A DNA stretch of 64,000 nt from Marinomonas rhodophyticola (GCF_026113935.1 NZ_JAPEUL010000006.1:171001-235000); one strand, 5' to 3'; shown: positions 38,807 to 49,457, numbered from the stretch's first letter. Made by a program: numbers and translations. The notes: generated from the sequence alone by a model not told the origin.

Positions 38807-39184
38807 ATGCCTTTTTATCTCGAAATTATTATTTGCGTATCCTTACTAACTGGCGGTGCTTTTTTGTTAATCGGTTCTTATGGGCTGGTGCGTTTACCTG
38901 ATATTTATATGCGTTTGCACAGCCCAACGAAAGCATCCACCCTTGGTATTACGGGAGTGTTGGTAGCATCAATGATTTTTCAAAGCCACCTAAAAGGGTT
39001 TCTTTCGATTCAAGAACTCTTGATCACGCTGTTTTTGTTAATCACCGCACCGGTTGCTGCCAACATGATTGCCAAAACGGCGCTACATTTTCGCACTAAA
39101 CCTATCGATAAAACGCAAGGCCAGGAGCTAATGGAGACGATTCGAGATCGAAAATCGACTAAGCCTCCACACACTCCTCGCTAA
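38807..39184 (+). CDS. mrpG: Na+/H+ antiporter subunit G
   Basis: This 125-residue protein has three membrane helices. GSYGLVRLPDIYMRLHSPTK is diagnostic of MrpG. It closes the operon. Its last 26 bases overlap the end of the convergent Amt-GGDEF-EAL gene, so no terminator fits between them. Confidence 0.94.
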   Translation: MPFYLEIIICVSLLTGGAFLLIGSYGLVRLPDIYMRLHSPTKASTLGITGVLVASMIFQSHLKGFLSIQELLITLFLLITAPVAANMIAKTALHFRTKPIDKTQGQELMETIRDRKSTKPPHTPR

Positions 39185-42100
39185 GTAATAAAGCGACTTC
39201 ATTACTTTTCATTGGCTTATAGAAATAATAGCCTTGAAAAATCTCGCAACCTAATGACTGTAGCATATCGGCTTGCTGAGCGGTCTCAACACCCTCAGCA
39301 ACGATCCCGAGTTCCAAACTTCGTGCCAGGTGAATAATCGTTTCACAGATTTTGGCGTCTTCTGTGTGACTATCACACTCTTCCACAAATGATTGATCAA
39401 TCTTCAAAATATCTAAAGGAAGACGTTTTAGATAACTCAAGGAAGAATACCCCGTGCCGAAATCATCCACCGATATTTTAATATCTAAGGCTTTAAGTTC
39501 AGCCATCACCGCAATGCAACGCTTAATATCTTGTAATAACACACCTTCAGTAATTTCAACTTCCAACAGATTGCCTGCCAAATCGTATTGCGCTAACTTT
39601 TCTGAAACATAAGCAACTAGTGAATCTGAAACCAAATGCCGTCCAGAAAGGTTAACCGATATGGGAAGATTCACCAGCCCCTGGTCACGCCATATTTTTT
39701 GTTGCTGTAACGCTTGGTCAATTACCCATTCGTCAATCTTAACAATTAGGTTAGATTCTTCTGCAATAGGAATAAAGTCAGCAGGTGAAATGACCCCCTT
39801 GATCGGGTGATTCCAACGAATTAGCGCCTCTAGACCAAGAATATGACCTTTCTCCATCAATACTTTCGGCTGATAAACTAGGGAGAATTGGTCATAGGCA
39901 AGCGCTTCATTGATTTCTTTTTCAAAACCAAATTTTTTCGTCACGACATTGGCCATCTCTGGGGTGAAAAACTGCGCATTATCACGCCCTTTTTCTTTTG
40001 CCCAGTACATAGCAATATCCGCTTGTTGAATCAGCTTATCAGCATCCAAACTGTGCTCTTTGGTATAGGAAATGCCAATACTCGTTGGAATAGTGAAGTA
40101 CTGTTCATTTAAATGAACAGGGACTCGCATGACTTCTAAGATTTGCTGAGCACGTTTGGCCAAGCGGCTCTCCGTTACATTATCAGTCATCATGAAAACA
40201 AACTCGTCACCGCCCCAACGAGCAATCACATCAAATTGATCCGATACAGCAATCAAACGTCTGGCTACTTCACACAGTAATTCATCGCCCGCTTTATGAC
40301 CTAGGGTATCGTTGATAATCTTAAAATTATCCAAATCTAAGAACAGCAAACCAACCGATGTTTTTTGTTTGGTTGCAAACAACAAAGCACTAACAAGAGA
40401 ATCCATGAGATACGTACGATTGTACAAACTGGTTAATGGGTCACTGTAGGCCAGAAATTTTAAGCGCTCTTGCAGTTTAACGTGGCGCGTCATATCTCTA
40501 ATATGAAGTGTGTACTCACTTTCTTGTGAGGCATCTGTATTAGCTTTTGTAATGGCAATCTCTGCCGGAAAATCATTGTTAGGACTACGTTGCAGACGAA
40601 ATGGATTGCGTCGATTTAAAATCAAACCATTGGACGTCGAGAAGCCAGAATTTAGACTTTCAAAAATCTTTTTCCTATCCGCTTCAAGAATAAACAGACC
40701 AATAAAGCTTTTTCCTTCCACTTGTTTTTTAAGGCAACCAAAAGTGCGCTCCGCAGCGGGATTGAACTCCATGACGGAACCAAAACGATTAATGGTAACA
40801 ATACAATCCATGGACGAATTCAGAATTGCAGACTTGCGCATTTCACTTTCTTGAAAACGCATGAGAGCATCATCCCGTTGCGCAATTTCGCTATTAACAC
40901 GATGAATTACCTGATTATATTTACGGGCGATTTGCCCTACTTCGGTAAAAGGCTCTTCCGGTACAGGGGTAGAAAAATCCGCATTATTCTGTTGGTATTG
41001 CATGGAGGTTAGCAAGTCAAACAGCTCAGTCGTAGCACGGTGTTCAGCGACATTTAGACCTTGCTCTTCCTGCTCTTTGCTGGCACGGAGTGACATGAAT
41101 CGATTGAGTATCCACATAGCGGCATAACCCACCACAAAACAATACAAGCCAATCACTACAATACCCAAAGCCTGTATGCCAAACTGATCTAAAGCACTCA
41201 GACCATTATCAATCCTGTCAGTTTGACCAAATAAGGCCACACTCAACGTTCCCCAGATCCCCGCGAACAAATGTGCAGGCACTACATCAAGTGCATCATC
41301 AAGACGCCAACGCGCCATCAACAAACTGCCGTAATACACGATGACCCCAGATACACCACCGATAATGACAGACGCGCCAGGTGAAACAACATGACAAGAG
41401 GCCGTAATCCCCACCAAACCCGCAATGGTGCCATTTAACACAAACCCCACTTCGACATAACCGTCGCGCCAGTAATTAATTGACGCCGCCACCAAACCAC
41501 CCCAAGCAGCCGAAATAAATGTGTTCAAGATGATTAGCGGCACATCGTTATTTAATGAAAGCGTACTACCACCATTAAAACCAATCCAACCAAACCATAT
41601 CAATAGAGTCCCTAATGCTGACAAGGGGAGGTTATTTCCTGGTGGTAAACGAATCCCTTCTTCAAAACGTCCTATACGAGGACCAATAATCATAATGGCC
41701 GCTAACGCCACCCAGCCACCGACAGAATGCACCACGGTAGAACCTGCAAAATCGATAAAACCTAGCGCTTCAAGCCAACCAAGAGGCCCTTCTGAGGGAT
41801 AAACACCAGACCACACCCAATGCCCAACAATAGGATAAATCAACGCACTGAGTACAAGGGTAATGGCTAAATAACCGATAAAAGTCATGCGTTCTGCTAC
41901 GGCACCAGAGGTTAAGGTTGCCGCTGTTCCACAAAACATCATTTGAAAAATAAAGAAACTAATTTGCCAAGGTGAGTGTTCTGCATCAAAAAAGAAGTCA
42001 CTGACACCAAACAGTCCAGCCACAGAATCACCAAACATGATGCCAAAACCAAATAGCCAGAAAATAGCAGTCGAGATAATAAAGTCTGATATATTCTTTG

Positions 42101-42215
42101 CCGCAACGTTGATGCTATTTTTACTGCGAATGCGACCGCTTTCCAAACACAGAAATCCAGCTTGCATCATGAAAACAAACGCAGAAGCAATCAATAACCA
42201 GTAAAATTCTGCCAT
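39159..42215 (-). CDS. ammonium transporter-like sensor fused to PAS, GGDEF and EAL domains
   Basis: This 1018-residue membrane protein has an Amt/Rh domain of about 11 helices (1-375). It keeps the paired pore histidines, in DFAGSTVVHSVGG (His163) and VVPAHLFAGIWG (His315). A PAS domain follows (about 458-578), then GGDEF (motif RWGGDEF, about 666-672) and EAL (LEALIRWNHP, EITEGVL, DDFGTGYSSL, VAEGVETA). Both catalytic sets look intact, but the RxxD inhibitory site is absent (DQFD). It probably makes and/or degrades c-di-GMP in response to ammonium. ATG 42215 follows GGGGTG; a GTG lies two codons earlier. Confidence 0.93.
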   Translation of the reverse strand: MAEFYWLLIASAFVFMMQAGFLCLESGRIRSKNSINVAAKNISDFIISTAIFWLFGFGIMFGDSVAGLFGVSDFFFDAEHSPWQISFFIFQMMFCGTAATLTSGAVAERMTFIGYLAITLVLSALIYPIVGHWVWSGVYPSEGPLGWLEALGFIDFAGSTVVHSVGGWVALAAIMIIGPRIGRFEEGIRLPPGNNLPLSALGTLLIWFGWIGFNGGSTLSLNNDVPLIILNTFISAAWGGLVAASINYWRDGYVEVGFVLNGTIAGLVGITASCHVVSPGASVIIGGVSGVIVYYGSLLMARWRLDDALDVVPAHLFAGIWGTLSVALFGQTDRIDNGLSALDQFGIQALGIVVIGLYCFVVGYAAMWILNRFMSLRASKEQEEQGLNVAEHRATTELFDLLTSMQYQQNNADFSTPVPEEPFTEVGQIARKYNQVIHRVNSEIAQRDDALMRFQESEMRKSAILNSSMDCIVTINRFGSVMEFNPAAERTFGCLKKQVEGKSFIGLFILEADRKKIFESLNSGFSTSNGLILNRRNPFRLQRSPNNDFPAEIAITKANTDASQESEYTLHIRDMTRHVKLQERLKFLAYSDPLTSLYNRTYLMDSLVSALLFATKQKTSVGLLFLDLDNFKIINDTLGHKAGDELLCEVARRLIAVSDQFDVIARWGGDEFVFMMTDNVTESRLAKRAQQILEVMRVPVHLNEQYFTIPTSIGISYTKEHSLDADKLIQQADIAMYWAKEKGRDNAQFFTPEMANVVTKKFGFEKEINEALAYDQFSLVYQPKVLMEKGHILGLEALIRWNHPIKGVISPADFIPIAEESNLIVKIDEWVIDQALQQQKIWRDQGLVNLPISVNLSGRHLVSDSLVAYVSEKLAQYDLAGNLLEVEITEGVLLQDIKRCIAVMAELKALDIKISVDDFGTGYSSLSYLKRLPLDILKIDQSFVEECDSHTEDAKICETIIHLARSLELGIVAEGVETAQQADMLQSLGCEIFQGYYFYKPMKSNEVALLLSEECVEA

Positions 42216-42438
42216 ATCCACCCCATGCGGTGACTACCGCACCAAAAAGATTCACGCCAAACAACATGGTGCAAAACCGCGCACAATACCGCGCGTAACG
42301 CGGACATACAAAGGTATATTACGAAGCATTCGCACCAAACAAGCATACAAATATAAAAAGTAGGCGGCGATAAAGACCTACCTCTGATCATTCAATAGTT
42401 AAGCCAACTATGGCGCCTTTTTTATTTCGCCTGTAAAA

Positions 42439-42466
42439 AAAGGCAACTCTGTGTGAGTTGCCTTTA
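42439..42466 (-). terminator. terminator of the tubulin-like gene
   Basis: AAAGGCAACTC and GAGTTGCCTTT form a stem with a 5-base loop, and the minus strand continues with seven T. Confidence 0.9.
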
Positions 42467-42490
42467 AAACATAATATTAATAGTCAATCA

Positions 42491-44518
42491 TTAGCTATTA
42501 AGTGTAAGAACATTGGTTTTACTAATGCGATGACGATAAATTTCACGCAAATATTTGATCGCATTTTTCACGTTATCAATGTCCAAGCGAATATCATTGA
42601 TCGAGACAAAACGCTGATTGTTGTCGATTAGCTCACGGTATTTTTTCTCATACATTGGCTTAATCGCATACCAATTTGTGTCTAGGATTTTCGCTGGGTT
42701 CTCATACGTGTTGAAAAACTTGTCAACTAACGCTTCATCAAAATCCGTCTCTTGGATCATTTTAATAATTTCTTTGTCTATTTCATCCGTGTAACGGTAA
42801 TCGTCACGGGCAAAACAACGCTTCATGTAAGCGACCATTAAGGTTAAAAAATCATCACTCAGACAAGGGCTTTTTGCGATAAGCGTGGTTAATGACAAGT
42901 TAGCCGATGCACCAATAACCAGAGCATAACGTTTTAATGTTGTATTAGGACATAAGCGGTTCAGGTGCATTTTGAGACGATTTAATGCCGTGAAAGATAA
43001 TTTGTAATCTCGCGGCAAAGAAATAATCGACACAATAGACGAACAGTTTTTAAAGAAATGCAGATGATTCAACGTGGTCGCATCGTAACCGCTTTTTCGA
43101 TAGTTCTTAATCGCTTCACGGTATCGCTCGGATTCAACCGGCAATACACTTACCCCTTCAATCGCTGACGTGTCACTGTTAAAGTGTGGCAGCTCAATGG
43201 AACGACAAAATAGATCGTCAATATCCACACTGTCTTGCCGCGTACTTTCATTTACAACACTTTCTGCATAGGCAACAGCAACAGGACCCGCCAAGCTCAT
43301 GAATAAGTCGTTTGCATCCAGACGAATAGTCTCAGCAATATCAATACCAGCGCGACGGAAGTAATCTTCATCGTAATCCGTTGTGACGGCTTGAGCGGTT
43401 AAGATATTGAAGATTTGTTGAGAGATATACTGGTTGGCGTACTTTTCCATGGTGTTAACATCAATACTGTCTGCATCGCCACCATCTTCCTCTTCTGCAT
43501 AACGCATGATGTCATTAGAGATTAACATCATAGAGTTCCATGGACGAATGCGCTCCATGACGTCCGCAGGCACTTCATCTTCTTCACGCTCTTCGTTGTA
43601 CGAAAAATTCCATTCTTCCGATATGTATTTCGTTAGCAAACGTCCGGCGTTAATATGTAGCGCCTCTGAGATTTCAACATTTTTTCCAGATATGTTCGGT
43701 AAAATACAAATACCTGATGTGAAAATTGGCTCAAACACAAAGCTATGACGTTTATCCGCCATTTTGCTTTGATCGGATCGGTAGTCGAAAGTCTTACTCA
43801 GATAGGAAAACTGTTGTGCTAGACCAAACTCAGACGCCATGCCTGACCCTGTTCCACCACCTGCACTGAAAATATAAAAGTATAGACGTGATTGGTTGGC
43901 TTTGATGCCACACGAATCCACCAAATAGGAATGCATCTGTTTCCAATTTTCGTTGCGGAAGGTAGTGGCATCTTTATTCAAGATAATTTTGGCAAGATAC
44001 TGCCCTAAAATTGGCGCATTACCGGCACCACCAGCATGCACTTCAGACAGATCCATAATCTGCAGCTTGGTATACTCTTCTAAAAACTTAGCCCTGCCTT
44101 CTTGATTAGAAAAACGAATTCGCCCTTCTATATCCTTATCCAAATCCCCCAATAAAACGATTGGCTCAATCAAGAAAACAGGTTTAAAACCATCTTTGCC
44201 TTCTAACGGCAAATGTTTACGAATCCAACGCATGGGACGGAATTCGCTTTCATTTTCCAGTATTTCTTGGCTTTCTACTTCTCGCATATAGTTGGTTCTT
44301 GCATCGTATACCAACGACGCTACATCCAGTGCGATATTTGAACCACATCGCCCTAGACCAATAAGGCAAACAGATGGAAACACCTGTTCATTTACGCCTT
44401 CGTCATCCGCTGCTTGTGGGTGTATTCGATTACGAACAACATCTAGATTCTCTAAAATTTGTTCTAGGTTTGTCTCAGTGAAATAAAGATGTTCTATTGG
44501 AAGATTTTCTTGGCTCAT
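42491..44518 (-). CDS. tubulin/FtsZ-superfamily GTPase-like protein
   Basis: This 675-residue soluble protein has LIGLGRCGSNIA (residues 53-63) as an FtsZ T1-like nucleotide loop. AGGAGNAP lies near 163-170. The tubulin signature GGGTGSG (220-226) follows a strand (YFYIFSA). SNDIMRY (334-340) fits the T6 base-contact asparagine. RLDANDL (399-405) fits the T7 loop with both aspartates but Arg for Asn. AAGGATG precedes ATG 44518. It is larger than FtsZ (about 390) and lacks its C-terminal peptide, so it is not cell-division FtsZ. It resembles the Tubulin_2/FtsZl-type families, whose role is unclear. Monocistronic. Confidence 0.82.
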   Translation of the reverse strand: MSQENLPIEHLYFTETNLEQILENLDVVRNRIHPQAADDEGVNEQVFPSVCLIGLGRCGSNIALDVASLVYDARTNYMREVESQEILENESEFRPMRWIRKHLPLEGKDGFKPVFLIEPIVLLGDLDKDIEGRIRFSNQEGRAKFLEEYTKLQIMDLSEVHAGGAGNAPILGQYLAKIILNKDATTFRNENWKQMHSYLVDSCGIKANQSRLYFYIFSAGGGTGSGMASEFGLAQQFSYLSKTFDYRSDQSKMADKRHSFVFEPIFTSGICILPNISGKNVEISEALHINAGRLLTKYISEEWNFSYNEEREEDEVPADVMERIRPWNSMMLISNDIMRYAEEEDGGDADSIDVNTMEKYANQYISQQIFNILTAQAVTTDYDEDYFRRAGIDIAETIRLDANDLFMSLAGPVAVAYAESVVNESTRQDSVDIDDLFCRSIELPHFNSDTSAIEGVSVLPVESERYREAIKNYRKSGYDATTLNHLHFFKNCSSIVSIISLPRDYKLSFTALNRLKMHLNRLCPNTTLKRYALVIGASANLSLTTLIAKSPCLSDDFLTLMVAYMKRCFARDDYRYTDEIDKEIIKMIQETDFDEALVDKFFNTYENPAKILDTNWYAIKPMYEKKYRELIDNNQRFVSINDIRLDIDNVKNAIKYLREIYRHRISKTNVLTLNS

Positions 44519-44870
44519 GCGGCATCCTTTTTGAAGCAAACGACTGACAACAGATAATCATTCGCGCGATTTACGCGATAAAGCAGACCTTATACTGTTA
44601 AATGCATTATTGTTCTTTAGTCATCAAATTGATAACAATGTGCAAACAATATCATCCTTGTATGGCAATGACACTAATATGGTGAATGAGAAGATAAAAT
44701 AAATCTAAATTGATGCAGATCTATCGTCATACGAGCATAGTAATGGATAAAAACACATGACCCCGCTATTTCTAGCTTATGTATGGAATAATATCGCAAC
44801 AAAAATACACATTGATTGTTTTTTATACTATCCTTAAAGCGCATCTTTTGACTATTATCAGGTGGCTGTT

Positions 44871-45170
44871 TTGTCAGTATCCTCCATCTCAAACAATCGT
44901 TTTTATTTGCCTGTGCAATTCGCTCAAACAGACAGTAACGTGCGCACGGATGTTCAACGACAACAGGATAATGTTCAGTTATCGGACAGTGCTAAACAAC
45001 AGTTGATGTCATCACAGCTCAATACTTTAACCGATAAAAACGAAGAAAAAGAGCAGGAAGGAAAAGAGTCGGTCCAAGTGTCTTCGAGCATTGGGCGACT
45101 CTCTCGCATTACAGGATTACAACGAGAAGAAGTCGCCGCGTTGTATCGATCAATTGATAAATTAACTTGA
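44871..45170 (+). CDS. small hydrophilic protein of unknown function
   Basis: This 99-residue protein starts at TTG 44871, with AGGTGG 5 bases upstream; GTG 44862 is an alternative. It has a polar, Q/S/E-rich middle (about residues 28-70) and a compact C-terminus, SSIGRLSRITGLQREEVAAL, that looks like a folded helical pair. It has no signal or membrane segment. It is divergent from the tubulin-like gene (352 bases apart, nothing else recognisable between) and convergent with ppx. Family unknown. Confidence 0.55.
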   Translation: MSVSSISNNRFYLPVQFAQTDSNVRTDVQRQQDNVQLSDSAKQQLMSSQLNTLTDKNEEKEQEGKESVQVSSSIGRLSRITGLQREEVAALYRSIDKLT

Positions 45171-45193
45171 TCATAATGTGACTCAGGTTAATG

Positions 45194-46712
45194 TTAACTG
45201 AAGGTTAGGCTGTATCCATCGACCAATAAAGACTCAGCTTCGCGTTGTAGGTTAGCAAGTGTCAAGGGGCGGTTATTCAACCACTCCGGTAAAAATTCAG
45301 CATGCAAACTTTTTTCACTCGCTTTTAAAGTGAAGATAGGCATATCACCCTCTTTTCTATCATGATGCAGCAATATTGAAAGCCTTAACAATATAGACAA
45401 TCGATCTAAATCTTGCTGATCACTTTTGGTAAAGCGGTAATCTAAAGATTGAGTGAACTTACGGCGATGTCGTAGAATTAAATTGGCCAGCGCCTGTTGC
45501 TCTTGTTGAGAAAAACCTGGCATATCAGATTCACTAATAATGTAAGCACCATGTTTATGGTAGCGGCTATGCGAAATACCTGCTCCCACTTCATGAAGTA
45601 GCCCAGACCAACGCAATAGGTCTTCACTGGAAATGCTATTCAGATTCCAATCGTCTTTCACTTGAGCTAATGCCGATAACGCGGTATGCGTAACCAGTTT
45701 CGCTTGCTCTGTATCAATGTGGTACTGATTCAACATGTAGTTAACGGTACGTTCACGAATATCGGTCTCAGCGTAACGACCCATAATGTCGTAAAGCACA
45801 CCCTCTCTTAACGCACCGTTAGAAAAGTCCATCTGCTTGATATCAAAACATTCAAACACCGCCGTTAAAATCGCAATACCAGCCGCGAATGTCGCTTTAC
45901 GTTCAGGCTTAAGACCAGGCAAGTCGAGCTTATCAATATGCCCTGCGGAAAATAATGCTTTTTGAATTTGTTTTAGATTTTTTAAGGTGATGCCTTTCTT
46001 GCTCCAATTGTTTTCCTTAACAATGTTAAAAGCCGCTTTCACTGTCCCCGAAGAGCCAATAGCCACATCCCATGTCTCATCAAGGTAATCATCTTGGATA
46101 CTTAAAAGTTCTAAGCGAGCCGCCGTTACCGCTTTCTGGAAGTTAGACTTATTAATCGAGCCATCATCAAAAAAGCGCTGTTTAAAACTTACGCAGCCCA
46201 TATGAAGGCTTTCCGTTAATATTGGTTCAAGCTGTTTACCAATAATAAATTCCGTACTACCGCCTCCAATATCCACGACCAGCCGTTTTGCATCACCATG
46301 ATCCATGGTTCTTGATACGCCAACATAAATCAGACGAGCCTCTTCTCGACCCGCGATGATTTCTACTGGATGGCTCATTATGTCCATGGCCTTACCAATG
46401 AAATCGTATCGATTTTTGGCGACCCTTAGCGCATTCGTACCAACCACGCGAACAGATCCGGGCGGTAGGTCTTCGATCACTTGTGCAAACTGAGCTAAAC
46501 AATCTAAGCCTCGTTGCTGCGACGCATCATCTAAGCGCCCATTCACTAGGCCAGCTGCCAGCTGAACTTTTTCACCAAACTCACCGGTGATTCGTAACTG
46601 CCCATGAGTCACTTGAGCGATCACCATATGAAAACTGTTTGAGCTCCAAGTCTATAGCCGCAATTTTTTCAAACGGAAAATCATGAGATTGTTGCAAAAA
46701 AAGTGATTGCAT
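45194..46712 (-). pseudogene. ppx: exopolyphosphatase Ppx/GppA family, frameshifted near the N-terminus
   Basis: Translation from ATG 46712 gives FPFEKIAAIDL. The next bases need one T (plus strand, near 46645, GAGCTCCAAG) removed to read GSNSFHMVIAQV, the Ppx phosphate-binding motif. The rest is continuous (EKVQLAAGLVNGRLDDAS, VVGTNALRVAKNR, VDIGGGSTEFIIG) and ends in the HD-like C-terminal domain. The repaired length is about 505 residues. It removes phosphate from polyphosphate or pppGpp. The partner ppk is 10 kb away and also carries a shift. Probably a sequence error. Confidence 0.9.
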
Positions 46713-47246
46713 TCAGAAAGCCTTATCTTGCAGAAGTCTTAATTAAGGCAAGAGTATATCAGTTCCGTGCCTATGTCATTGGCAACATGGCAGCAAAAAG
46801 CCTAGAGTTTTTTATGAATTTTTTACGAAAAATGCCCAATTTTTCCGAAAAGCAAGAGGCATTAAGTACTTAACATGAAAATTGCCCCCTTTTGAAAGCA
46901 CAAAAATCCTGAGTTTGATCAAAAAATTACCAGAAATTGTTTTTTTCCTGAGTTTCACTATAGACCTCGCCTTTAAGTCGAACTATAGTATGGATGGTCT
47001 CGATAGTGACAAAGCAACAAGCAAGTCACCTCTAGATCCCAATCAAATTGTTTCGCGCTGTATTGGCTTTGCCCTATCCGGGCTGATCTAAACCAAAACA
47101 AAAGTTTTATAACCGCGTTGTTTTGTGTTTTTTTATGCCGAATAGCTGATACATTGTAAGATACTTCCAGACACACATTATTGTTACTTATTGATTAACT
47201 CTAATTCCGTCAATATTCCTCAAATGAGCTAATACAAAACCCGTTT
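46713..47246. other. 534-base gap: ppx upstream region and rho leader
   Basis: This AT-rich stretch has no supportable gene. Several gammaproteobacteria carry trxA just before rho, but no thioredoxin motif (W-C-G-P-C) occurs in any frame here. A long 5' leader would fit rho autoregulation by premature termination. That is inference. Confidence 0.4.
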
Positions 47247-48512
47247 ATGAACCTTACCGACTTAAAACAGAAATCAGTACACGAACTTTTAGACATCGCA
47301 TCAGAGATGGGCCTAGAAAATATGGCTCGCTCCCGTAAACAAGATGTTATTTTCTCGATCCTAAAGCGTCATGCAAAAGGCGGGGAAGACATATACGGCG
47401 ACGGTATCTTAGAGATTCTTCAAGATGGCTTTGGCTTTTTACGTTCACCTGATAGTTCATACTTAGCAGGTCCTGACGATATCTATGTATCGCCAAGCCA
47501 AATTAGACGCTTTAACCTACGAACTGGGGATACTATCTCCGGGAAAATCCGCCCTCCAAAGGATGGTGAACGTTACTTTGCGCTACTAAAAGTCAACGAA
47601 ATCAACTTTGATAAACCTGAAAGCGTTCGCAATAAAATCCTTTTTGAAAACCTTACTCCTCTTTTCCCAGATGAACGCCTATTGATGGAAGCCGGCAATG
47701 GCTCCACCGAAGACGTTACTTCACGCATCATTGATCTTGTTGCGCCAATGGGTAAAGGTCAGCGTGCTTTGGTTGTATCTCCGCCAAAAGCGGGTAAAAC
47801 CTTCATGCTGCAGAATATTGCCAACGCTATTACCCGTAATAACCCTGAATGTCACCTCATCGTATTACTGATCGATGAACGTCCTGAAGAAGTAACCGAG
47901 ATGTCTCGTACCGTTCGAGGTGAAGTGGTTGCTTCTACGTTTGATGAGCCACCAGCACGCCATGTTCAAGTGGCTGAAATGGTAATCGAAAAAGCAAAAC
48001 GCCTCGTTGAACACAAACGCGATGTTGTTATCCTACTAGACTCCATTACTCGTTTAGCACGTGCCTACAACACAGTCATCCCTTCATCAGGCAAAGTATT
48101 AACTGGTGGTGTTGACGCAAATGCATTAGAGCGTCCAAAGCGTTTCTTTGGGGCGGCACGTAACATCGAAGAAGGCGGTAGTTTGACTATTATCGCAACG
48201 GCGCTTGTTGATACAGGCTCCAAAATGGACGAAGTTATCTTTGAAGAATTCAAAGGTACTGGTAACTCCGAATTGCATCTAGACCGTAAAATTGCAGAAA
48301 AACGAACATTCCCTGCAATCAATATTCGTCGCTCAGGTACTCGTCGTGAAGACTTGTTAACCTCAGAAGATGAACTACAACGTATGTGGATTCTTCGTAA
48401 ACTATTGAATCCTATGGAAGATGTAGCAGCAACTGAGTTCTTGATTGATCGCCTCAAAGTCACTCAAACAAACGATGAGTTCTTTGAGTCAATGAAAGGC
48501 AAAAATAAATAG
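47247..48512 (+). CDS. rho: transcription termination factor Rho
   Basis: This 421-residue hexameric RNA helicase has an RNA-binding cold-shock-like domain ([20 protein letters not shown]). Walker [12 protein letters not shown] lies near residue 179. [24 protein letters not shown] and [16 protein letters not shown] are also present. It unwinds RNA from the elongating polymerase. The length is normal. Two stacked hairpins follow. Confidence 0.98.
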   Translation: MNLTDLKQKSVHELLDIASEMGLENMARSRKQDVIFSILKRHAKGGEDIYGDGILEILQDGFGFLRSPDSSYLAGPDDIYVSPSQIRRFNLRTGDTISGKIRPPKDGERYFALLKVNEINFDKPESVRNKILFENLTPLFPDERLLMEAGNGSTEDVTSRIIDLVAPMGKGQRALVVSPPKAGKTFMLQNIANAITRNNPECHLIVLLIDERPEEVTEMSRTVRGEVVASTFDEPPARHVQVAEMVIEKAKRLVEHKRDVVILLDSITRLARAYNTVIPSSGKVLTGGVDANALERPKRFFGAARNIEEGGSLTIIATALVDTGSKMDEVIFEEFKGTGNSELHLDRKIAEKRTFPAINIRRSGTRREDLLTSEDELQRMWILRKLLNPMEDVAATEFLIDRLKVTQTNDEFFESMKGKNK

Positions 48513-48560
48513 GCAGATCACTCTGCCTGATAAAAACCACTTCATGAAGTGGTTTTTTTT
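48511..48560 (+). terminator. two tandem hairpins ending rho
   Basis: The first hairpin is AGGCAGA/TCTGCCT (48511-48528). The second is an ACCACTTCATGAAGTGGT palindrome followed by a T8 run (48532-48560). Confidence 0.85.
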
Positions 48561-48642
48561 ACTTGCATGATCAATATAGTGCATCATCAATGTCCACGGA
48601 CTTTCTTGATAAGTAAGTGCGACACAGATTGGAGTAATTTAA

Positions 48643-49371
48643 ATGAAAGAGATGAGCGCATCGGTAAAGGCTGTTGAATTAATTAATCAGAATGTATACC
48701 GAGTCAGCCTAGAAGCCGATGATCTGACCTTCATAGCAGGTCAGTATTTAATGGTCGTATTGCCAACAGGTGAAAAAGTTCCTTATTCCATTGGCAGTGC
48801 ACCACACGAACTCCCGAATTTGACACTGTACATTTTAGTATCGGATCCGACATCACTCGCTAGCAAGGTCGTAGAATACATTCAATCCAATACCAGCATT
48901 GTAATCAAAGCTCCAGGCGGTGACTGCCACTTACAAAATGGGGTATTAGACACCCATCCAGAGCATATTTTACTCATCGCTGGCGGGACAGGCTTTGCTC
49001 AAATCAAAAGCCTATACAGCGAATTAGTAGAGCAGAACTTTACCGGAAAGGTATCCTTTTACTGGGGATTAAGAACCGCTGAAGATGTGTTCGCCCAAGA
49101 CTGGTTAGAAGAGGCACACAAATACACGCCCTTCACGTTAGATGTCATCGTTAACGAGGCAAGTGATCAGTGGCATGGAAGAAATGGTTGGTTATACGAA
49201 GCCGTATTAGCAGACCACCCCGATTTAAGCCAAAGTGTGGCGTTTATCAGTGGATCTGTTGGCATGGTATACGGGACATTTGATCATCTAGAGCTCAAAG
49301 GACTAAGCAAAGAGCGTTGTTTTTCTGATGTATTTGCTTACGCTCCACACCCAACAAAACCCGCACTTTAA
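48643..49371 (+). CDS. NAD(P)H-flavin reductase (Fre/LuxG-like)
   Basis: This 242-residue enzyme of the ferredoxin-NADP reductase fold has the flavin site VPYSIGSAPHE (R replaced by P-Y-S-I pattern), the nucleotide loop LIAGGTGFAQIKSLY and the terminal GSVGMVYGTFDHL. Fre-type proteins reduce free FMN/FAD or ferric siderophores. GGAG lies 8 bases before ATG 48643. It is monocistronic with a strong terminator. It could be annotated fre, but I leave the symbol empty because LuxG-like paralogues share the motifs. Confidence 0.88.
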   Translation: MKEMSASVKAVELINQNVYRVSLEADDLTFIAGQYLMVVLPTGEKVPYSIGSAPHELPNLTLYILVSDPTSLASKVVEYIQSNTSIVIKAPGGDCHLQNGVLDTHPEHILLIAGGTGFAQIKSLYSELVEQNFTGKVSFYWGLRTAEDVFAQDWLEEAHKYTPFTLDVIVNEASDQWHGRNGWLYEAVLADHPDLSQSVAFISGSVGMVYGTFDHLELKGLSKERCFSDVFAYAPHPTKPAL

Positions 49372-49421
49372 GCCTATAGCATTCATCTACTTTACCTATC
49401 TAGATGAATTTGAATATAGGC

Positions 49422-49457
49422 AAAAAAAGAGAGGTCTAATAATGACCTCTCTTTTTT
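49422..49457. terminator. bidirectional terminator
   Basis: AAAAAAGAGAGGTC pairs with GACCTCTCTTTTTT around 7 bases, between the flavin reductase gene and the convergent yfcL-like gene. Confidence 0.9.

Noticed and set aside
42491-44518. Calling the tubulin-like gene ftsZ
   Set aside because: The length, the missing division C-terminal peptide and the lack of the ftsQA neighbourhood do not fit.
46882-47091. Small open frame in the rho leader
   Set aside because: No ribosome site and no known motif. Probably chance in AT-rich leader.
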